DNA of 64,000 nucleotides from an uncultured SAR86 cluster bacterium (GTDB lineage: Bacteria > Pseudomonadota > Gammaproteobacteria > Magnimaribacterales > D2472), in the NCBI GenBank assembly GCA_902517505.1, contig CABYCL010000001.1, positions 29,006-93,005 on the forward strand, given 5' to 3'. The translations under genes and the position numbers were made by a program. The notes beneath the pieces were generated by a model that was not told where the DNA came from, did no database searches, and saw nothing but the letters and a program-made list of their open reading frames with translations. Shown piece by piece: positions 19,962 through 30,856 of this stretch (within the stretch, counting starts at the first letter, position 1; every line of letters starts with the position of its first letter).

Positions 19962-21278
19962 TTATTTAAATTTGTCTGGATAATCATCAACCAGATGAAC
20001 AAAAGCCCTCAAACCTTCGTCTAATGCAGAGTCATCAACATAAAAATATGGCGAATGATTTCCAGCAACATCTGTTCTTTCACCAAAATTGGTTGAATCA
20101 AGCCCTACGCCTGGCTTATTTACGCCCAGCCAAAAATAAAACCCTGGAATTTCTTTTGAAAAATATGAAAAGTCTTCAGCTCCAGTGACTGGGATATTAG
20201 ATTCAACAAACCTTCCAGGAGATGCTTTCATTAGAGATTCTTTCATTGCTTCAACTAGTTTTGGATCATTATATGTTTCAGGATAGAAACCTCCAACGTC
20301 AAACTCAACACTTATCTTAGTTCCTGTTCCTAATGCAACTCCTTTTGCAACTTGCTCAATTTCAGAATAAATTTCTTTTCTTAATTCTGGATCAAATGTT
20401 CTTATAGTCCCCATAATTTCAGCATCTTCCGGGATGATATTATTTCTTGTACCTGCTTTAACCATCCCAACTGAAATAACAGCAGGATTATTTATTATAT
20501 TTATTCGTCTGCTTACAATTGTATTTAAAGATTGGATTAGTTCTGCTGTTGCCATAACTGGGTCTATCCCAGCCCATGGTGTTGAACCGTGAGTTTGCGT
20601 TCCTTTAATCTTGATTCTATATGCCGAGGCTGCAGCAAGTGCAGGTCCAGACTTGACTACCAAAACCCCATTTGGAATATTTGTCACATGCAAACCAAAA
20701 ATAACTTCAGGTTGATATCGATCAAAAATTCCCTCTTCTAGCATCATTATAGCTCCGCCACCCTCATCCTCAGGCGGACCTTCTTCGGCTGGTTGAAAGA
20801 TAAACATAACTTTACCTTTAAGCTGTGATTTATTTTTAGCTAAATACTCAGCAACTCCCATTAATATGGCCACATGCGCATCATGCCCACACGCATGCAT
20901 TACCCCAACATCATTGCCGAGATATGTTGTTCTAACTTTTGAAGCAAATGGAAGTCCTGTCTTTTCTTCAACTGGAAGCGCATCCATATCTGCTCTTAAA
21001 GCAATGGTTGGTCCGGGCAAATCACCTTCAAGCATTCCCACCAAACCTGTATAAGCAATTTTTGTTTCAACTTGCATCCCAAGTGATCTGAGATGTTCTT
21101 CAATTTTCTTTGAGGTTCTAAATTCTCTATTTCCTAACTCAGGATGTTCGTGAATATCGTGTCTCCACTCAATTACTTTCTCCATTAAAGAATCTAAATT
21201 ATTGTTAAGATTTGAAGTTAAGTCAGCTTTAAGGTTAACTGATGAAAGTAAAAAAACATAAAATAATATTCTTTTCAT
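19962..21278 (-). CDS. M20 family amidohydrolase/peptidase with signal peptide
   Basis: RADMDALPVEE, MHACGHDAHVAILMG, FIFQPAEEGP. Confidence 0.92.
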   Translation of the reverse strand: MKRILFYVFLLSSVNLKADLTSNLNNNLDSLMEKVIEWRHDIHEHPELGNREFRTSKKIEEHLRSLGMQVETKIAYTGLVGMLEGDLPGPTIALRADMDALPVEEKTGLPFASKVRTTYLGNDVGVMHACGHDAHVAILMGVAEYLAKNKSQLKGKVMFIFQPAEEGPPEDEGGGAIMMLEEGIFDRYQPEVIFGLHVTNIPNGVLVVKSGPALAAASAYRIKIKGTQTHGSTPWAGIDPVMATAELIQSLNTIVSRRINIINNPAVISVGMVKAGTRNNIIPEDAEIMGTIRTFDPELRKEIYSEIEQVAKGVALGTGTKISVEFDVGGFYPETYNDPKLVEAMKESLMKASPGRFVESNIPVTGAEDFSYFSKEIPGFYFWLGVNKPGVGLDSTNFGERTDVAGNHSPYFYVDDSALDEGLRAFVHLVDDYPDKFK

Positions 21279-21327
21279 ATTGAGATTATAAATATAAATC
21301 TATTTTTATAAAGGGTAGTTTGTATTG

Positions 21328-22197
21328 TTATGAATTACCCATAGCATCTAATATTTCAAGAAGTAGATTAATGATATCTAGGTATAAAATAAAAGCCATT
21401 TCAACCGCTGTGTTCCAATCATTTATTGCATAAAAGTCTGCCTGTATTTTTATGTAGTTAAAATCGTATATTAAAAATAAAGAAAATAGTATTGAGCCAA
21501 AAATTGCAACTATTCTGGTTGTATTTCTACTGAATTCCATAAAAAACCTTACAAAGTTAAATATTAATAATCCAAACAGCGAAAACATAAGCATTGCTCC
21601 AAAGAGCGGATCTTCAGAGAAAGAGTAAAAGTCACTGTATCCAATAAATCCTGTCAAAATAGTTACTACCAAGACAATTTTTAGAGCAGTAAATCCATCA
21701 TTTTCGTCCATTTCAAGCATTATTAGTCCAAGAAGAGGACCAAATAAAATGCTTGTTGCAGAAAATATACTTAAAAGAATCCATGTATTAATACCGCTAT
21801 TAAGAGTGACAAATGCCGCTGTAAGAAATAAAGTGATACACCATGTTATGAATAATGCAAAAATCCTACCATCTTCTTCTGGTGAGTGCCTATATCCATC
21901 CTTCATGAATGCTATTACTTCGTCTTGATCTTTTGCAGCTACAAATTCTGTCGTATCTTTATCTATAACCTTTGCCATCTTCTTGGGAAAAGTGTCTTTT
22001 TGTTTTAGATATGGAATTAAATCTAATTTTCTTTTCATATTTACAGAGCCTTTAAAAGACAGTCCCATAAACGTTGAATTTTTTTCATATGCCTCTCTAG
22101 CCATTCTCAAAGAAAAAAAGCATCCAGCTAGCACAATAGCCAATTGTGATGAGAGAACTATGATGGTTTTAAACAATAAAGACGTTTCAATAAACAT
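21328..22197 (-). CDS. Bax inhibitor-1 (BI-1/YccA)-like multi-TM protein
   Basis: Seven TM pattern and C-terminal LYLDIINLLLEIL motif. Confidence 0.65.
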   Translation of the reverse strand: MFIETSLLFKTIIVLSSQLAIVLAGCFFSLRMAREAYEKNSTFMGLSFKGSVNMKRKLDLIPYLKQKDTFPKKMAKVIDKDTTEFVAAKDQDEVIAFMKDGYRHSPEEDGRIFALFITWCITLFLTAAFVTLNSGINTWILLSIFSATSILFGPLLGLIMLEMDENDGFTALKIVLVVTILTGFIGYSDFYSFSEDPLFGAMLMFSLFGLLIFNFVRFFMEFSRNTTRIVAIFGSILFSLFLIYDFNYIKIQADFYAINDWNTAVEMAFILYLDIINLLLEILDAMGNS

Positions 22198-22249
22198 TGA
22201 ATTAACCTTAGCATAGTGATTTAAATTATGTTCATTTTTTACATATAGA

Positions 22250-22762
22250 TTATGAATAATCTTTCATAAAATATGCAACCGAATGGTCAGCAAATGAATG
22301 TTCACCAACTTTATAAAACCCAAAATTCTCATGAAAATAGATTGAAGCTTGATTTAAAGGAACAGTATTCACTTCACAGCATAAAGGAATTTTCTTATCT
22401 TCAGCTATAACACTTATTAGACTATATAAGTTTCTTCCAATTCCTTTTCTTCTAAACTCTTCTTTTACTGCAATTCGATCTATGTATAAAAATTTAGATT
22501 GATTTTTAGAAAAAAAATTATAATTTTTTGAGTTATATTCTGACCCCTCTCTAAAGCAAATCATAAATCCAATAATATTGCCGTCACAAGAAATATAAAA
22601 ATTATTTGAGCTGAGTTTAATTAATTGCTTAAGGTACTCAACAGAAGAAAGGCTTCCAACCTCAGGAGTATGTTCTTGATTAAACTTATATATTTCATTA
22701 AAAAAACTATTGGGTATTTGGGATGGAAACTCTGAAACCTTAAATTTAGAATTTAAGCTCAT
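22250..22762 (-). CDS. GNAT family N-acetyltransferase
   Basis: IDRIAVKEEFRRKGIGRNLYSL. Confidence 0.85.
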   Translation of the reverse strand: MSLNSKFKVSEFPSQIPNSFFNEIYKFNQEHTPEVGSLSSVEYLKQLIKLSSNNFYISCDGNIIGFMICFREGSEYNSKNYNFFSKNQSKFLYIDRIAVKEEFRRKGIGRNLYSLISVIAEDKKIPLCCEVNTVPLNQASIYFHENFGFYKVGEHSFADHSVAYFMKDYS

Positions 22763-22774
22763 CTATTTCTGTTT

Positions 22775-23467
22775 CTATGAATTGGAATGCAAATCAACTA
22801 TGGCTTGATTAATCTTCTTTAGAGGTTCGGCAATAAATAATTCTTTTGTCATAGTATAACTAGGGTGTCCCATTGTGGCCAAGTCTTTGGCTTTTTCATT
22901 TACAGTTTTTGCTAGGTCATCAGGTGAAACAATTTCATCAAGAAGCCCGGCCTCTAAGGCTTTATCAATACTATACATTTCAGCACCAAGAATAGCTCTA
23001 TACTTATGAGATTGGGCCACTCTAAATTTAATCAATTCTAATATAGGATCTGGAATTACCATATTGGTTCTCATCTCATTGGCTCCAATCATAAAATCAC
23101 CCTTAACGCCTACCCTATAATCACAACAGCACAATAAAAAAGTTCCCAAAGCAATTCCATGTCCTGAGCACGCAGCAATTACAGGCCTTGGAAATGAAAA
23201 AATTCTTGCTAGCAATTTAAAAGCAGCCGTGGACATTTCTATGATTTTATCTGCATCACCGCTTTGAATAGTTTTTAAGTCCAATCCAGCTGAAAACATT
23301 CCTTCTTTGCCAGTAATTATTAAGCAGCCTTCCTCTGTCGCCACTTCATCTAAGCATTGATTAATATCTTGCGACATCTTTGAAGAAAAAACGTTTGCTT
23401 TTCCGTCATCAAGTGTAATTGTTGATATATTTCCGTCTTTATTAAGGGTTGCTAATTTTTCTGCCAT
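22775..23467 (-). CDS. Enoyl-CoA hydratase/isomerase family protein
   Basis: FSAGLDLKTI, AACSGHGIALGTFLLCCCDYRVG. Confidence 0.88.
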   Translation of the reverse strand: MAEKLATLNKDGNISTITLDDGKANVFSSKMSQDINQCLDEVATEEGCLIITGKEGMFSAGLDLKTIQSGDADKIIEMSTAAFKLLARIFSFPRPVIAACSGHGIALGTFLLCCCDYRVGVKGDFMIGANEMRTNMVIPDPILELIKFRVAQSHKYRAILGAEMYSIDKALEAGLLDEIVSPDDLAKTVNEKAKDLATMGHPSYTMTKELFIAEPLKKINQAIVDLHSNS

Positions 23468-23499
23468 AATATATTAATAATTTAAAAAGAAATTCTAAC

Positions 23500-25326
23500 A
23501 TGATTAAAAAAATTCTTAAGCACACTCAAAGATTAGTATTAATTGCTTTAGGCATAGCATCTTTATATTTAATAAATTTATTTTTTATGAAGCCTTTCTC
23601 AATTGATCATTATTTAGGCAAAGAGCTGGTATTCGATTTAACCGGGTCTCCAGAAGAGCTTACATATTTTGGGGTTTTAGACAGCTTTAATTGGTTAACT
23701 AGGCACAATTCTAAGTTGTCCATTCCACAAGATGATGATATTGAGAATGAGATTAAACATATAGAAAAAGTTATCAAAACTCTATATAAATTCGATGATT
23801 CAAGACTATCAGATATACAAAAAAATACTAAAAAAATAGCAATATTTGATTATGAAAACCAATTAAAGGAACTCCAATATTTCCCTTATTTGGATTATCC
23901 CCTGAATCAAATTGGTGGCATTCATCTAAATTTGATTGAATTTATGAATAGCGTTCATCCAATAAGATCAAAGTCTGAAGCTAATGACTTTATAAAACGA
24001 ACAGATTTAGTAAAAGAGGTTTATCAAGGAACCTTAAATCATTTAGAAGATCAAGCTGAAAATGGAATCTACCCACCAGAATTTGTTTATGGTCACGTAA
24101 TAAGTCAACTGGATGAATTTATAAACGTTTCAATTAGTGAGCATCCTTTATACAAACAATTTATGTTAAAAATTGAGGAATTAAACTTAAGCAATGATGA
24201 GTTTGATTATCTAGAAGCAGAAATAAAAAGATCAATAAATGATAGTGTCACTCCAGGATTTAAGCTTCTTAGAAATTTTATGGCAAGCACTCAAAAAAAT
24301 GCTAATAAGAATCATGGGATATGGTCTCAACCAGGTGGAGAAGAATACTATAAATTAAAAATTAGAACCTTTACTACTTCAGATTACTCACCAGAAGAAA
24401 TACATCAAATGGGTTTAAATGAAGTAGAAAGAATTTCTTCAAGAATGAGAGAGATTCTTACTTCACTTGGTTATGACGAAAATAAAAGTGTTGGTGAATT
24501 AATGAATGAATTAAATGAGAATTCAGATTTTCTTTATGCAGATACTCCAAATAGAAAAGAAATTGTGGTTAATGATTATATGGAGATGGTTAATGAAGCT
24601 ATAAGAGTTATGGCTAACTATTTTCATACGATGCCAAAATCTGAAGTCATAGTTAAGGCTGTACCAGAATATTCGGAACAAAATGCAGCTGGAGGATATT
24701 ATCAATCTCCTGCTCTTGATGGAAGTAGGCCTGGAGTATTTTATGCAAATTTATATGATATAAAACAAACTCCAACTTATAGCATGAGAACATTGGCATA
24801 TCATGAGGCTACACCAGGCCATCATCATCAAATAGCTCATTCATTAGAAAACGAAGAATTAACCTTATACAGAAGATTTGGTTATTTCACATCGGCCTTT
24901 GCAGAAGGATGGGCCTTATATTCTGAAATACTTGCTCTCGAAGTTGGCTTAGCAGAAAATCCATATGATGAGCTTGGAATTTTACAGAGCGAATTATTTC
25001 GTGCTAACAGATTGGTTGTTGACACGGGTATGCACTATAAAAGATGGACTAGAGAAGAAGCAATGGACTATATGAAGTCTGTTACTGGCATGTCTGATAC
25101 TGAAGTAAGGGTTGAAATTGAAAGATATATTGTTTGGCCTGGACAAGCTCTTAGTTACAAGGTTGGAATGATAAAAATTCTTGCGCTTAGAGAAAGAGCA
25201 ATGAAGGAACTAGGGGATAAATTTAATATTAAAGACTTCCATTCTGCAGTATTAGATCATGGAAATCCTCCTCTATTTATCGTTGAAGAAATGGTAGATA
25301 AAATGATAAAGGAAAATCTTAATTAA
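23500..25326 (+). CDS. DUF885 family putative metallopeptidase
   Basis: YHEATPGHHHQIAHS, AFAEGWALYSE, GQALSYKVG. Confidence 0.88.
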   Translation: MIKKILKHTQRLVLIALGIASLYLINLFFMKPFSIDHYLGKELVFDLTGSPEELTYFGVLDSFNWLTRHNSKLSIPQDDDIENEIKHIEKVIKTLYKFDDSRLSDIQKNTKKIAIFDYENQLKELQYFPYLDYPLNQIGGIHLNLIEFMNSVHPIRSKSEANDFIKRTDLVKEVYQGTLNHLEDQAENGIYPPEFVYGHVISQLDEFINVSISEHPLYKQFMLKIEELNLSNDEFDYLEAEIKRSINDSVTPGFKLLRNFMASTQKNANKNHGIWSQPGGEEYYKLKIRTFTTSDYSPEEIHQMGLNEVERISSRMREILTSLGYDENKSVGELMNELNENSDFLYADTPNRKEIVVNDYMEMVNEAIRVMANYFHTMPKSEVIVKAVPEYSEQNAAGGYYQSPALDGSRPGVFYANLYDIKQTPTYSMRTLAYHEATPGHHHQIAHSLENEELTLYRRFGYFTSAFAEGWALYSEILALEVGLAENPYDELGILQSELFRANRLVVDTGMHYKRWTREEAMDYMKSVTGMSDTEVRVEIERYIVWPGQALSYKVGMIKILALRERAMKELGDKFNIKDFHSAVLDHGNPPLFIVEEMVDKMIKENLN

Positions 25327-25925
25327 TATTTATCAGGGTGTTTGGGAGTGAAAACACTATAGTAATCTTTTAGATACCTAATATCTTTCTCGTTATTGCC
25401 TGAAGGAGCAAAAGCCTTACCAAGGAGTATCTCTTTTTTAGCAAAATCTAAAGAAGCTAGAATAATTTTAGAATTTAATTCTTTCGAAATTCGTAAAAAC
25501 CCTGTCTTCCATTCTTTAACCTTTGATCTAGTTCCTTCTGGTGACATCGCAATTAGGGATCCATCGATTTCTTTTATCTGATTTATAGCATCTTGAATAA
25601 TGCCTCCTGGCTTTGATCTATCAACAGGAATGCCTCCCATGTAACGCAGAAAAGCACCTAGGCCATATTTAAAAACGGTGTGTTTTCCAATGAAAGTAAT
25701 CTTTGCATCTAATCCAGCTACAGTAGCAACTCCAAGAATTCCATCCCAATTAGAAGTATGTGGTGCGACAATAACAACAAGTTTTTGTCCACTTAATTCC
25801 TCAGATATTTTCCCACACACTTTCCAGCCAAAAAATGAAAGCACAGTCCTACCAAGCCATTGAAGAGCTTTTGGTCTATGTGCTCGAAAACTTAGAGGAA
25901 TCTGTTTGTTTGATACGCTCTTCAT
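25323..25925 (-). CDS. 1-acyl-sn-glycerol-3-phosphate acyltransferase-like (PlsC domain)
   Basis: APHTSNWDG, MGGIPVDRS, SPEGTRSK. Confidence 0.87.
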   Translation of the reverse strand: MKSVSNKQIPLSFRAHRPKALQWLGRTVLSFFGWKVCGKISEELSGQKLVVIVAPHTSNWDGILGVATVAGLDAKITFIGKHTVFKYGLGAFLRYMGGIPVDRSKPGGIIQDAINQIKEIDGSLIAMSPEGTRSKVKEWKTGFLRISKELNSKIILASLDFAKKEILLGKAFAPSGNNEKDIRYLKDYYSVFTPKHPDKY

Positions 25926-25927
25926 GA

Positions 25928-26623
25928 CTACAAATTATTTTTACTCAACTTATCCTTTATAAAGTAAGGCAAATATATTGAATAACAGACTATGACTGCA
26001 AGTATGTATATGTCTATCATATGGAAAGGTGCCTCTCTCATAAACCCTGTAACATTAAGTCCAGGTGGTTTTTCAATCACATACCAGTAGTTTGCTGGAG
26101 CGCCAAGCAAATAATTTACTGGATACATTAAAAATAATAATATTGATAAAACAAATAATACTCTATGAACATCCTTTAATTCAGGTCTTAGATTATCAAT
26201 AATCATCGCATAAGTAACACCAAGCAATATCATCGAATGCCCAATCATATGTCGAACATAATCAATATGTGGAAAATTATATAGGACATCTGGAGTTAAT
26301 ATCGCCATTCCTGCTCCTGAAATACCAGCAAAAAAGGCAAACAAAAAGAATTCTCTCCTTTGAGTTAATAGGTAAATAATAATTGAGGCAGAAGAGAAAT
26401 CACAAAGATGCAATGGCAAACCTAATTTCCACTCTTGCATATAGCCCTCTCTATATAAATCCATTCCCTGATTAACTAATATGAGAGATATAATTATAAA
26501 TATAAGAATCTTTTTTGAAGAGCTTGTTTTGTCAACAAAGACCCTTGGTAAATAAATTATGATCGCAATACACAATATTGCAAAAAATATATGGGATGGA
26601 CTTAAGATATTAAAATCAGTCAT
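25928..26623 (-). CDS. YwaF/TIGR02206-type membrane protein
   Basis: LPLHLCDFSS, MIGHSMILLG, multiple TM. Confidence 0.7.
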   Translation of the reverse strand: MTDFNILSPSHIFFAILCIAIIIYLPRVFVDKTSSSKKILIFIIISLILVNQGMDLYREGYMQEWKLGLPLHLCDFSSASIIIYLLTQRREFFLFAFFAGISGAGMAILTPDVLYNFPHIDYVRHMIGHSMILLGVTYAMIIDNLRPELKDVHRVLFVLSILLFLMYPVNYLLGAPANYWYVIEKPPGLNVTGFMREAPFHMIDIYILAVIVCYSIYLPYFIKDKLSKNNL

Positions 26624-26633
26624 TTTTTACAAT

Positions 26634-27644
26634 CTATGAATAAACTTTTCCAAAGTCATTATCAAGAAAATTATCCCAAGATAAAGATTCTTGCTTTGTA
26701 AAACCTTTGCTATGTATTTTTCCATCTAAGTACATTTTTAAAACACTGCAAACACCAGATGCCGTGGTTATTTGTATAGCACTAAATTTTTCATCTCCAT
26801 AGATTTTTCTTAAATATGTTTTCTCTTGAAGAACTCCATCAATAAATCCAATAACTTTTACAAAAAATATTATTACGTCATTCTTTGTCCTTGGAACTTC
26901 TTTATCAAATAATTTTTCAAGGACATCTTTATTCTTTTTAAGGTGTAAATCATTAAATAAAAACTTCATGTGATTTAAATGCCCTGGGTATCTTATAGTC
27001 TTGTAAGAAAGATTCTGAACCTCATTTTCATAAGTCTCACACATTGTTGCGCATCCTCCACTGGTATTAAAAGCTTCAAAGCTTTCTCCTTCGATAACGA
27101 TTTTCTCCGCTCCTTCTAATGGCATTAATTTAATAGACTTTCCTTCATAAATTGCATCTGCCTCATTACAATATTCATTTATTAAACCATTTGTTGACCA
27201 ACTTAAATAATAACTCATCTCATTTGTTGTGAATCTTGGTAATGCCCCAACTCTCATTAATACCTCATTTACACTATCAAATTGTTCCATCATGCCTGCT
27301 GCACAAATATTGATAGCACCTGGTGCAAGTCCACATTGTGGCATTAAAATATTTTCTGACTTGAGCGACCTTATGAACTCAGTTGTTTCAACATCTTCTG
27401 TTAAATCAAAATATCCTATGCCCTCTTCGGCGGACACGCTAGCAATGTTTTTATTTACCGCGAATGGGCCAGCTGATATTACTGCATCAGCCCCTTTAAG
27501 AAAATCATTAACTTGAGAAATGTCATTTGCATCAAATCCGTCCTCTATATCACCTTGTCTAATATCATAATCATCTTTTAAAAGTTGTTTTAAAGCCCAG
27601 CCAATATTCCCGCTTCCAACGATTGCTATCTTAGCTTTCATCAA
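26634..27644 (-). CDS. Saccharopine/lysine dehydrogenase-like oxidoreductase
   Basis: IVGSGNIGWALKQLL Rossmann motif, CGLAPGAINI; paired with an ALDH7-like gene. Confidence 0.75.
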   Translation of the reverse strand: MMKAKIAIVGSGNIGWALKQLLKDDYDIRQGDIEDGFDANDISQVNDFLKGADAVISAGPFAVNKNIASVSAEEGIGYFDLTEDVETTEFIRSLKSENILMPQCGLAPGAINICAAGMMEQFDSVNEVLMRVGALPRFTTNEMSYYLSWSTNGLINEYCNEADAIYEGKSIKLMPLEGAEKIVIEGESFEAFNTSGGCATMCETYENEVQNLSYKTIRYPGHLNHMKFLFNDLHLKKNKDVLEKLFDKEVPRTKNDVIIFFVKVIGFIDGVLQEKTYLRKIYGDEKFSAIQITTASGVCSVLKMYLDGKIHSKGFTKQESLSWDNFLDNDFGKVYS

Positions 27645-29004
27645 ATTCTACTCCTTGTGCCAGAGGCAGCTCTTCACCATAGTTAACTGTCGCTGTTACT
27701 CTTCTCATATAATTCTTCCAAGCATCTGAACCAGATTCTCTTCCGCCACCAGTATCCTTCTCTCCTCCAAAAGCACCACCAATTTCAGCCCCACTTGTAC
27801 CAATATTTACATTTGCAATGCCGCAATCACTTCCAGACTCACTTAAGAATAATTCAGATTCTCTAATATCATTTGTAAATATAGAACTGCTTAATCCCTG
27901 TTTCACATTATTTTGCATATGAATGGCATCTTTTATATCTTCGTAACTCTTTACATATAAAATTGGTGCAAAAGTTTCAGAAAGCATTTCTTCTTCTATT
28001 TCTTTAACTAATACCAGTGCAGGTTTAACATAGTATTCATTTGGATCTTCAATTTCTATTCTATCGCCACCAATAACTGATACATTTTTATTTTTTAATG
28101 AATTGAGAGTTTTTTGCATTGTTTTAAAGCTATCTTCTGAAATTAGGGGTCCTATCTGAGAAGAATCTTTTGAAGGACAACCTATATTTAATTCATCAAA
28201 ACATTGCTTAAGTCTACTAACACAATCATCATAAATATCTTTATGAACAAATAGCCTTCTTAATGATGTACACCTTTGGCCTGTTGTTCCACATGCAGAA
28301 AATGCAATTCCTTTAATCGTTAAATCAAGATCTGCGGAAGGGCATACAATAGCAGCATTATTACCGCCCAACTCTAGCAAAAGTTTGCCAAGTCTTGCTG
28401 AAACAATCGGAGCTAACTCCTTTCCCATTTGTGTGCTTCCAGTAGCAGAAATTAAGTTAATTCTTGCATCCTTGCATATAGAAACTGCTTCTTCATTTCC
28501 TCCCTCTAATATCTGAATTAAATCAGAAAATTCTCCACTCACTTTATCCCATGCTTCTTTAATGCCTTTTGCGCATTCATTTGAATGAGGGCTTGGTTTC
28601 CATATAATACTATTTCCACATACTGCAGCTAAGCAAAAATTCCAAGCAAATACTGCCATTGGGAAATTAAAAGCAGTAATACATCCAACCACACCCAAAG
28701 GATGCCATAGTTCCTGTAATCTATGATTTGGTCTTTCACTTGGCATTGTCAAACCATATAGCTGTCTGCTTAGGCCAACTGCAAAATCACACATATCAAT
28801 AGCTTCTTGCACTTCACCAAGTGATTCTGTTTTTATTTTCCTAGCTTCTTTGGTGATAGTTTCTGCTAATTCTTTTTTCTTTTGTCTTAGTTCTTCTCCA
28901 AATAACCTAATATATTCACCTCTTTGAGGGGCTGGAACTTGTTTCCATTTATTTGAAATATCTTGTGAATCTTTGATTATCTCATCGAAGTTTTTCTTGG
29001 TCAT
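27631..29004 (-). CDS. Aldehyde dehydrogenase, probable alpha-aminoadipic semialdehyde dehydrogenase (ALDH7-like)
   Basis: FNFPMAVFAWN, ELGGNNAAIV, GQRCTSLRRLFVH. Confidence 0.85.
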   Translation of the reverse strand: MTKKNFDEIIKDSQDISNKWKQVPAPQRGEYIRLFGEELRQKKKELAETITKEARKIKTESLGEVQEAIDMCDFAVGLSRQLYGLTMPSERPNHRLQELWHPLGVVGCITAFNFPMAVFAWNFCLAAVCGNSIIWKPSPHSNECAKGIKEAWDKVSGEFSDLIQILEGGNEEAVSICKDARINLISATGSTQMGKELAPIVSARLGKLLLELGGNNAAIVCPSADLDLTIKGIAFSACGTTGQRCTSLRRLFVHKDIYDDCVSRLKQCFDELNIGCPSKDSSQIGPLISEDSFKTMQKTLNSLKNKNVSVIGGDRIEIEDPNEYYVKPALVLVKEIEEEMLSETFAPILYVKSYEDIKDAIHMQNNVKQGLSSSIFTNDIRESELFLSESGSDCGIANVNIGTSGAEIGGAFGGEKDTGGGRESGSDAWKNYMRRVTATVNYGEELPLAQGVEFDES

Positions 29005-29060
29005 CGAAATTCATGGCAATTTTGATTTGCTTCCCCCCAGTAAAATATATTTTACTATAG

Positions 29061-29843
29061 TTAAGCTTTTAGGTATTCCAATAAAGTATTTATTTTGTCT
29101 GTGCCGCCAAAATATATTGCCTCATCTTCATCAAATGATTTTATGCTTCTTATCAATCCTTTTTGAATTTCTGGATAGTTAAAAATTTTATTTAAAGGCT
29201 CGAATAAGACGTTTATTGTAAAAAGAGAGTAATCTTCATGGAATCTGCATAAAGTTTCCTTTTCTGATCTTATAAACCAGGTTGAAGGATCTGACATTAA
29301 AAGCTTTTCTTCTTCTAAATGAAATCTTTTTGTATCGCCATGAATTAACCAGTTCTGTCTTGCAAAAGGTTTCATTAAGGGTGATTGTCTTATAAAAGTC
29401 GAAATCCTATCCCCTATTTTTTCTTCAAGAGTTGTAACTGGATCGTGGATTTCTTTTAAAGGCTTTCCAATCTTTGTTCTTACATCCCAGTAACTAGGCG
29501 AACAAATGCTTGCTGCTAAAAGCCTTTGTTCTCCATGTGATTCTATTAAACATAAGTCATCCTGAATATTTAGGCTCATTTCTGCAATTAAATCTGGATA
29601 ATTTGTACCTTGTATCTCAAAGATCTTTGCTAAGCATTTTTGAGCCTCAGTTGAATCTGTTGTTGCAGCAACAACCTGATTATATTTTGATTTAAATAAG
29701 CCTAGTTTATGTTTTAATAAATCCTTACCTATAGCTCTATCGAGCCATTTATCTATTTCAATAGGTTTTAGTCCTAGTCGATATTTTCTATCACCATTAC
29801 CCCATGGTGGATTTTGCCAAAAGTAATTATTTATAGCTCCCAT
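29061..29843 (-). CDS. DUF3445 (heme-dependent oxidative N-demethylase family)
   Basis: RLGLKPIEIDKWL, PVTTLEEKIGDRISTFI, RQNWLIHGD, RSEKETLCRF. Confidence 0.8.
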   Translation of the reverse strand: MGAINNYFWQNPPWGNGDRKYRLGLKPIEIDKWLDRAIGKDLLKHKLGLFKSKYNQVVAATTDSTEAQKCLAKIFEIQGTNYPDLIAEMSLNIQDDLCLIESHGEQRLLAASICSPSYWDVRTKIGKPLKEIHDPVTTLEEKIGDRISTFIRQSPLMKPFARQNWLIHGDTKRFHLEEEKLLMSDPSTWFIRSEKETLCRFHEDYSLFTINVLFEPLNKIFNYPEIQKGLIRSIKSFDEDEAIYFGGTDKINTLLEYLKA

Positions 29844-29873
29844 TCAAGTATGAACAATTTGTATTTAAAAGAA

Positions 29874-30179
29874 TTAAAATATCTTATGCTTGCCTTGGAG
29901 AATCTCTAAGTACATTTTGTAATCACCTATAAAACTATAAAAAGGATATGTAAATGTAGCAGGTTTATTCTTCTCAATAAAAAAATGTCCTATCCAGGCA
30001 AATCCATATCCAGATAAAAGAGCATAAAGAATAAATAAAATATTAAATGATAAGAAAAACTTAATTAAGAAAAATATGCTTATGCTGGTACCAATAAAAT
30101 GCGTAAGCTTAGTATATTTATTGTCATGCTCTGATATGTAGTAAGGATAAAACTCATTAAAACTATTATATTTTTTCAT
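29874..30179 (-). CDS. DUF962/Mpo1-like membrane protein
   Basis: F.EFYPYYISEH.......HFIGT, GYGFAWIGHFFIEKNKPATFTYPFYSFIGD. Confidence 0.85.
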   Translation of the reverse strand: MKKYNSFNEFYPYYISEHDNKYTKLTHFIGTSISIFFLIKFFLSFNILFILYALLSGYGFAWIGHFFIEKNKPATFTYPFYSFIGDYKMYLEILQGKHKIF

Positions 30180-30181
30180 CT

Positions 30182-30793
30182 TTACTTTGGCGCCGACTCA
30201 GGTTGGTAATCGTAGTAACCTTCAAGTGGAATCATTAAATGTACGAAAGGAGTTCCTTTCATCATTACGTAAGGAGCTCCAGTTGTAAAATCTGTCGATA
30301 CTCCTTCAAGTGATGCAGGATCTTTTGGCATTAACATTAAATGAGAGCCTGAATATATCCAATCTTCTGGATCAGTGTTTTCTTTATCGCCTTCAGAATA
30401 AGGTCTGAAGTTATCAACGCCTGTATCACCGTGGATCATCCAAATCCATCCATCGTTTGGTATTTCTGGCTTTGATTGACTGATATATGCATCTGCCCAA
30501 GCAACTGCATTTGCATCTGCACATGCTGGAGCTGCCTCATTTGCAGTTTTAAATCCCATTTTGGGCATTGCTATAAATGGAAGACAGGTCCATCCGTTTG
30601 TACCCTCTCTTAGAATATCTCCGCTAGCACTTACAACAGTTGCAAAGTCCCCAATAAAATCAGGTGCAGAAGAAGTATATGTTTCTATCTCCCATTCAGC
30701 AGAGTTACCGTGCATCTTTCCACCCTCATGATGACCAGCAGAAATATTAATTACAAATAAAAAAGCTATAAAGCCTAATAGTTTAGAATTCAT
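30182..30793 (-). CDS. Secreted hypothetical protein
   Basis: Signal peptide and intact ORF; family not recognised. Confidence 0.6.
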   Translation of the reverse strand: MNSKLLGFIAFLFVINISAGHHEGGKMHGNSAEWEIETYTSSAPDFIGDFATVVSASGDILREGTNGWTCLPFIAMPKMGFKTANEAAPACADANAVAWADAYISQSKPEIPNDGWIWMIHGDTGVDNFRPYSEGDKENTDPEDWIYSGSHLMLMPKDPASLEGVSTDFTTGAPYVMMKGTPFVHLMIPLEGYYDYQPESAPK

Positions 30794-30856
30794 TTTTTTT
30801 TCCTCTAAAAATCGTTTAACTAATTCTAAAAAAGAATTTGAATGAATACAAATATA

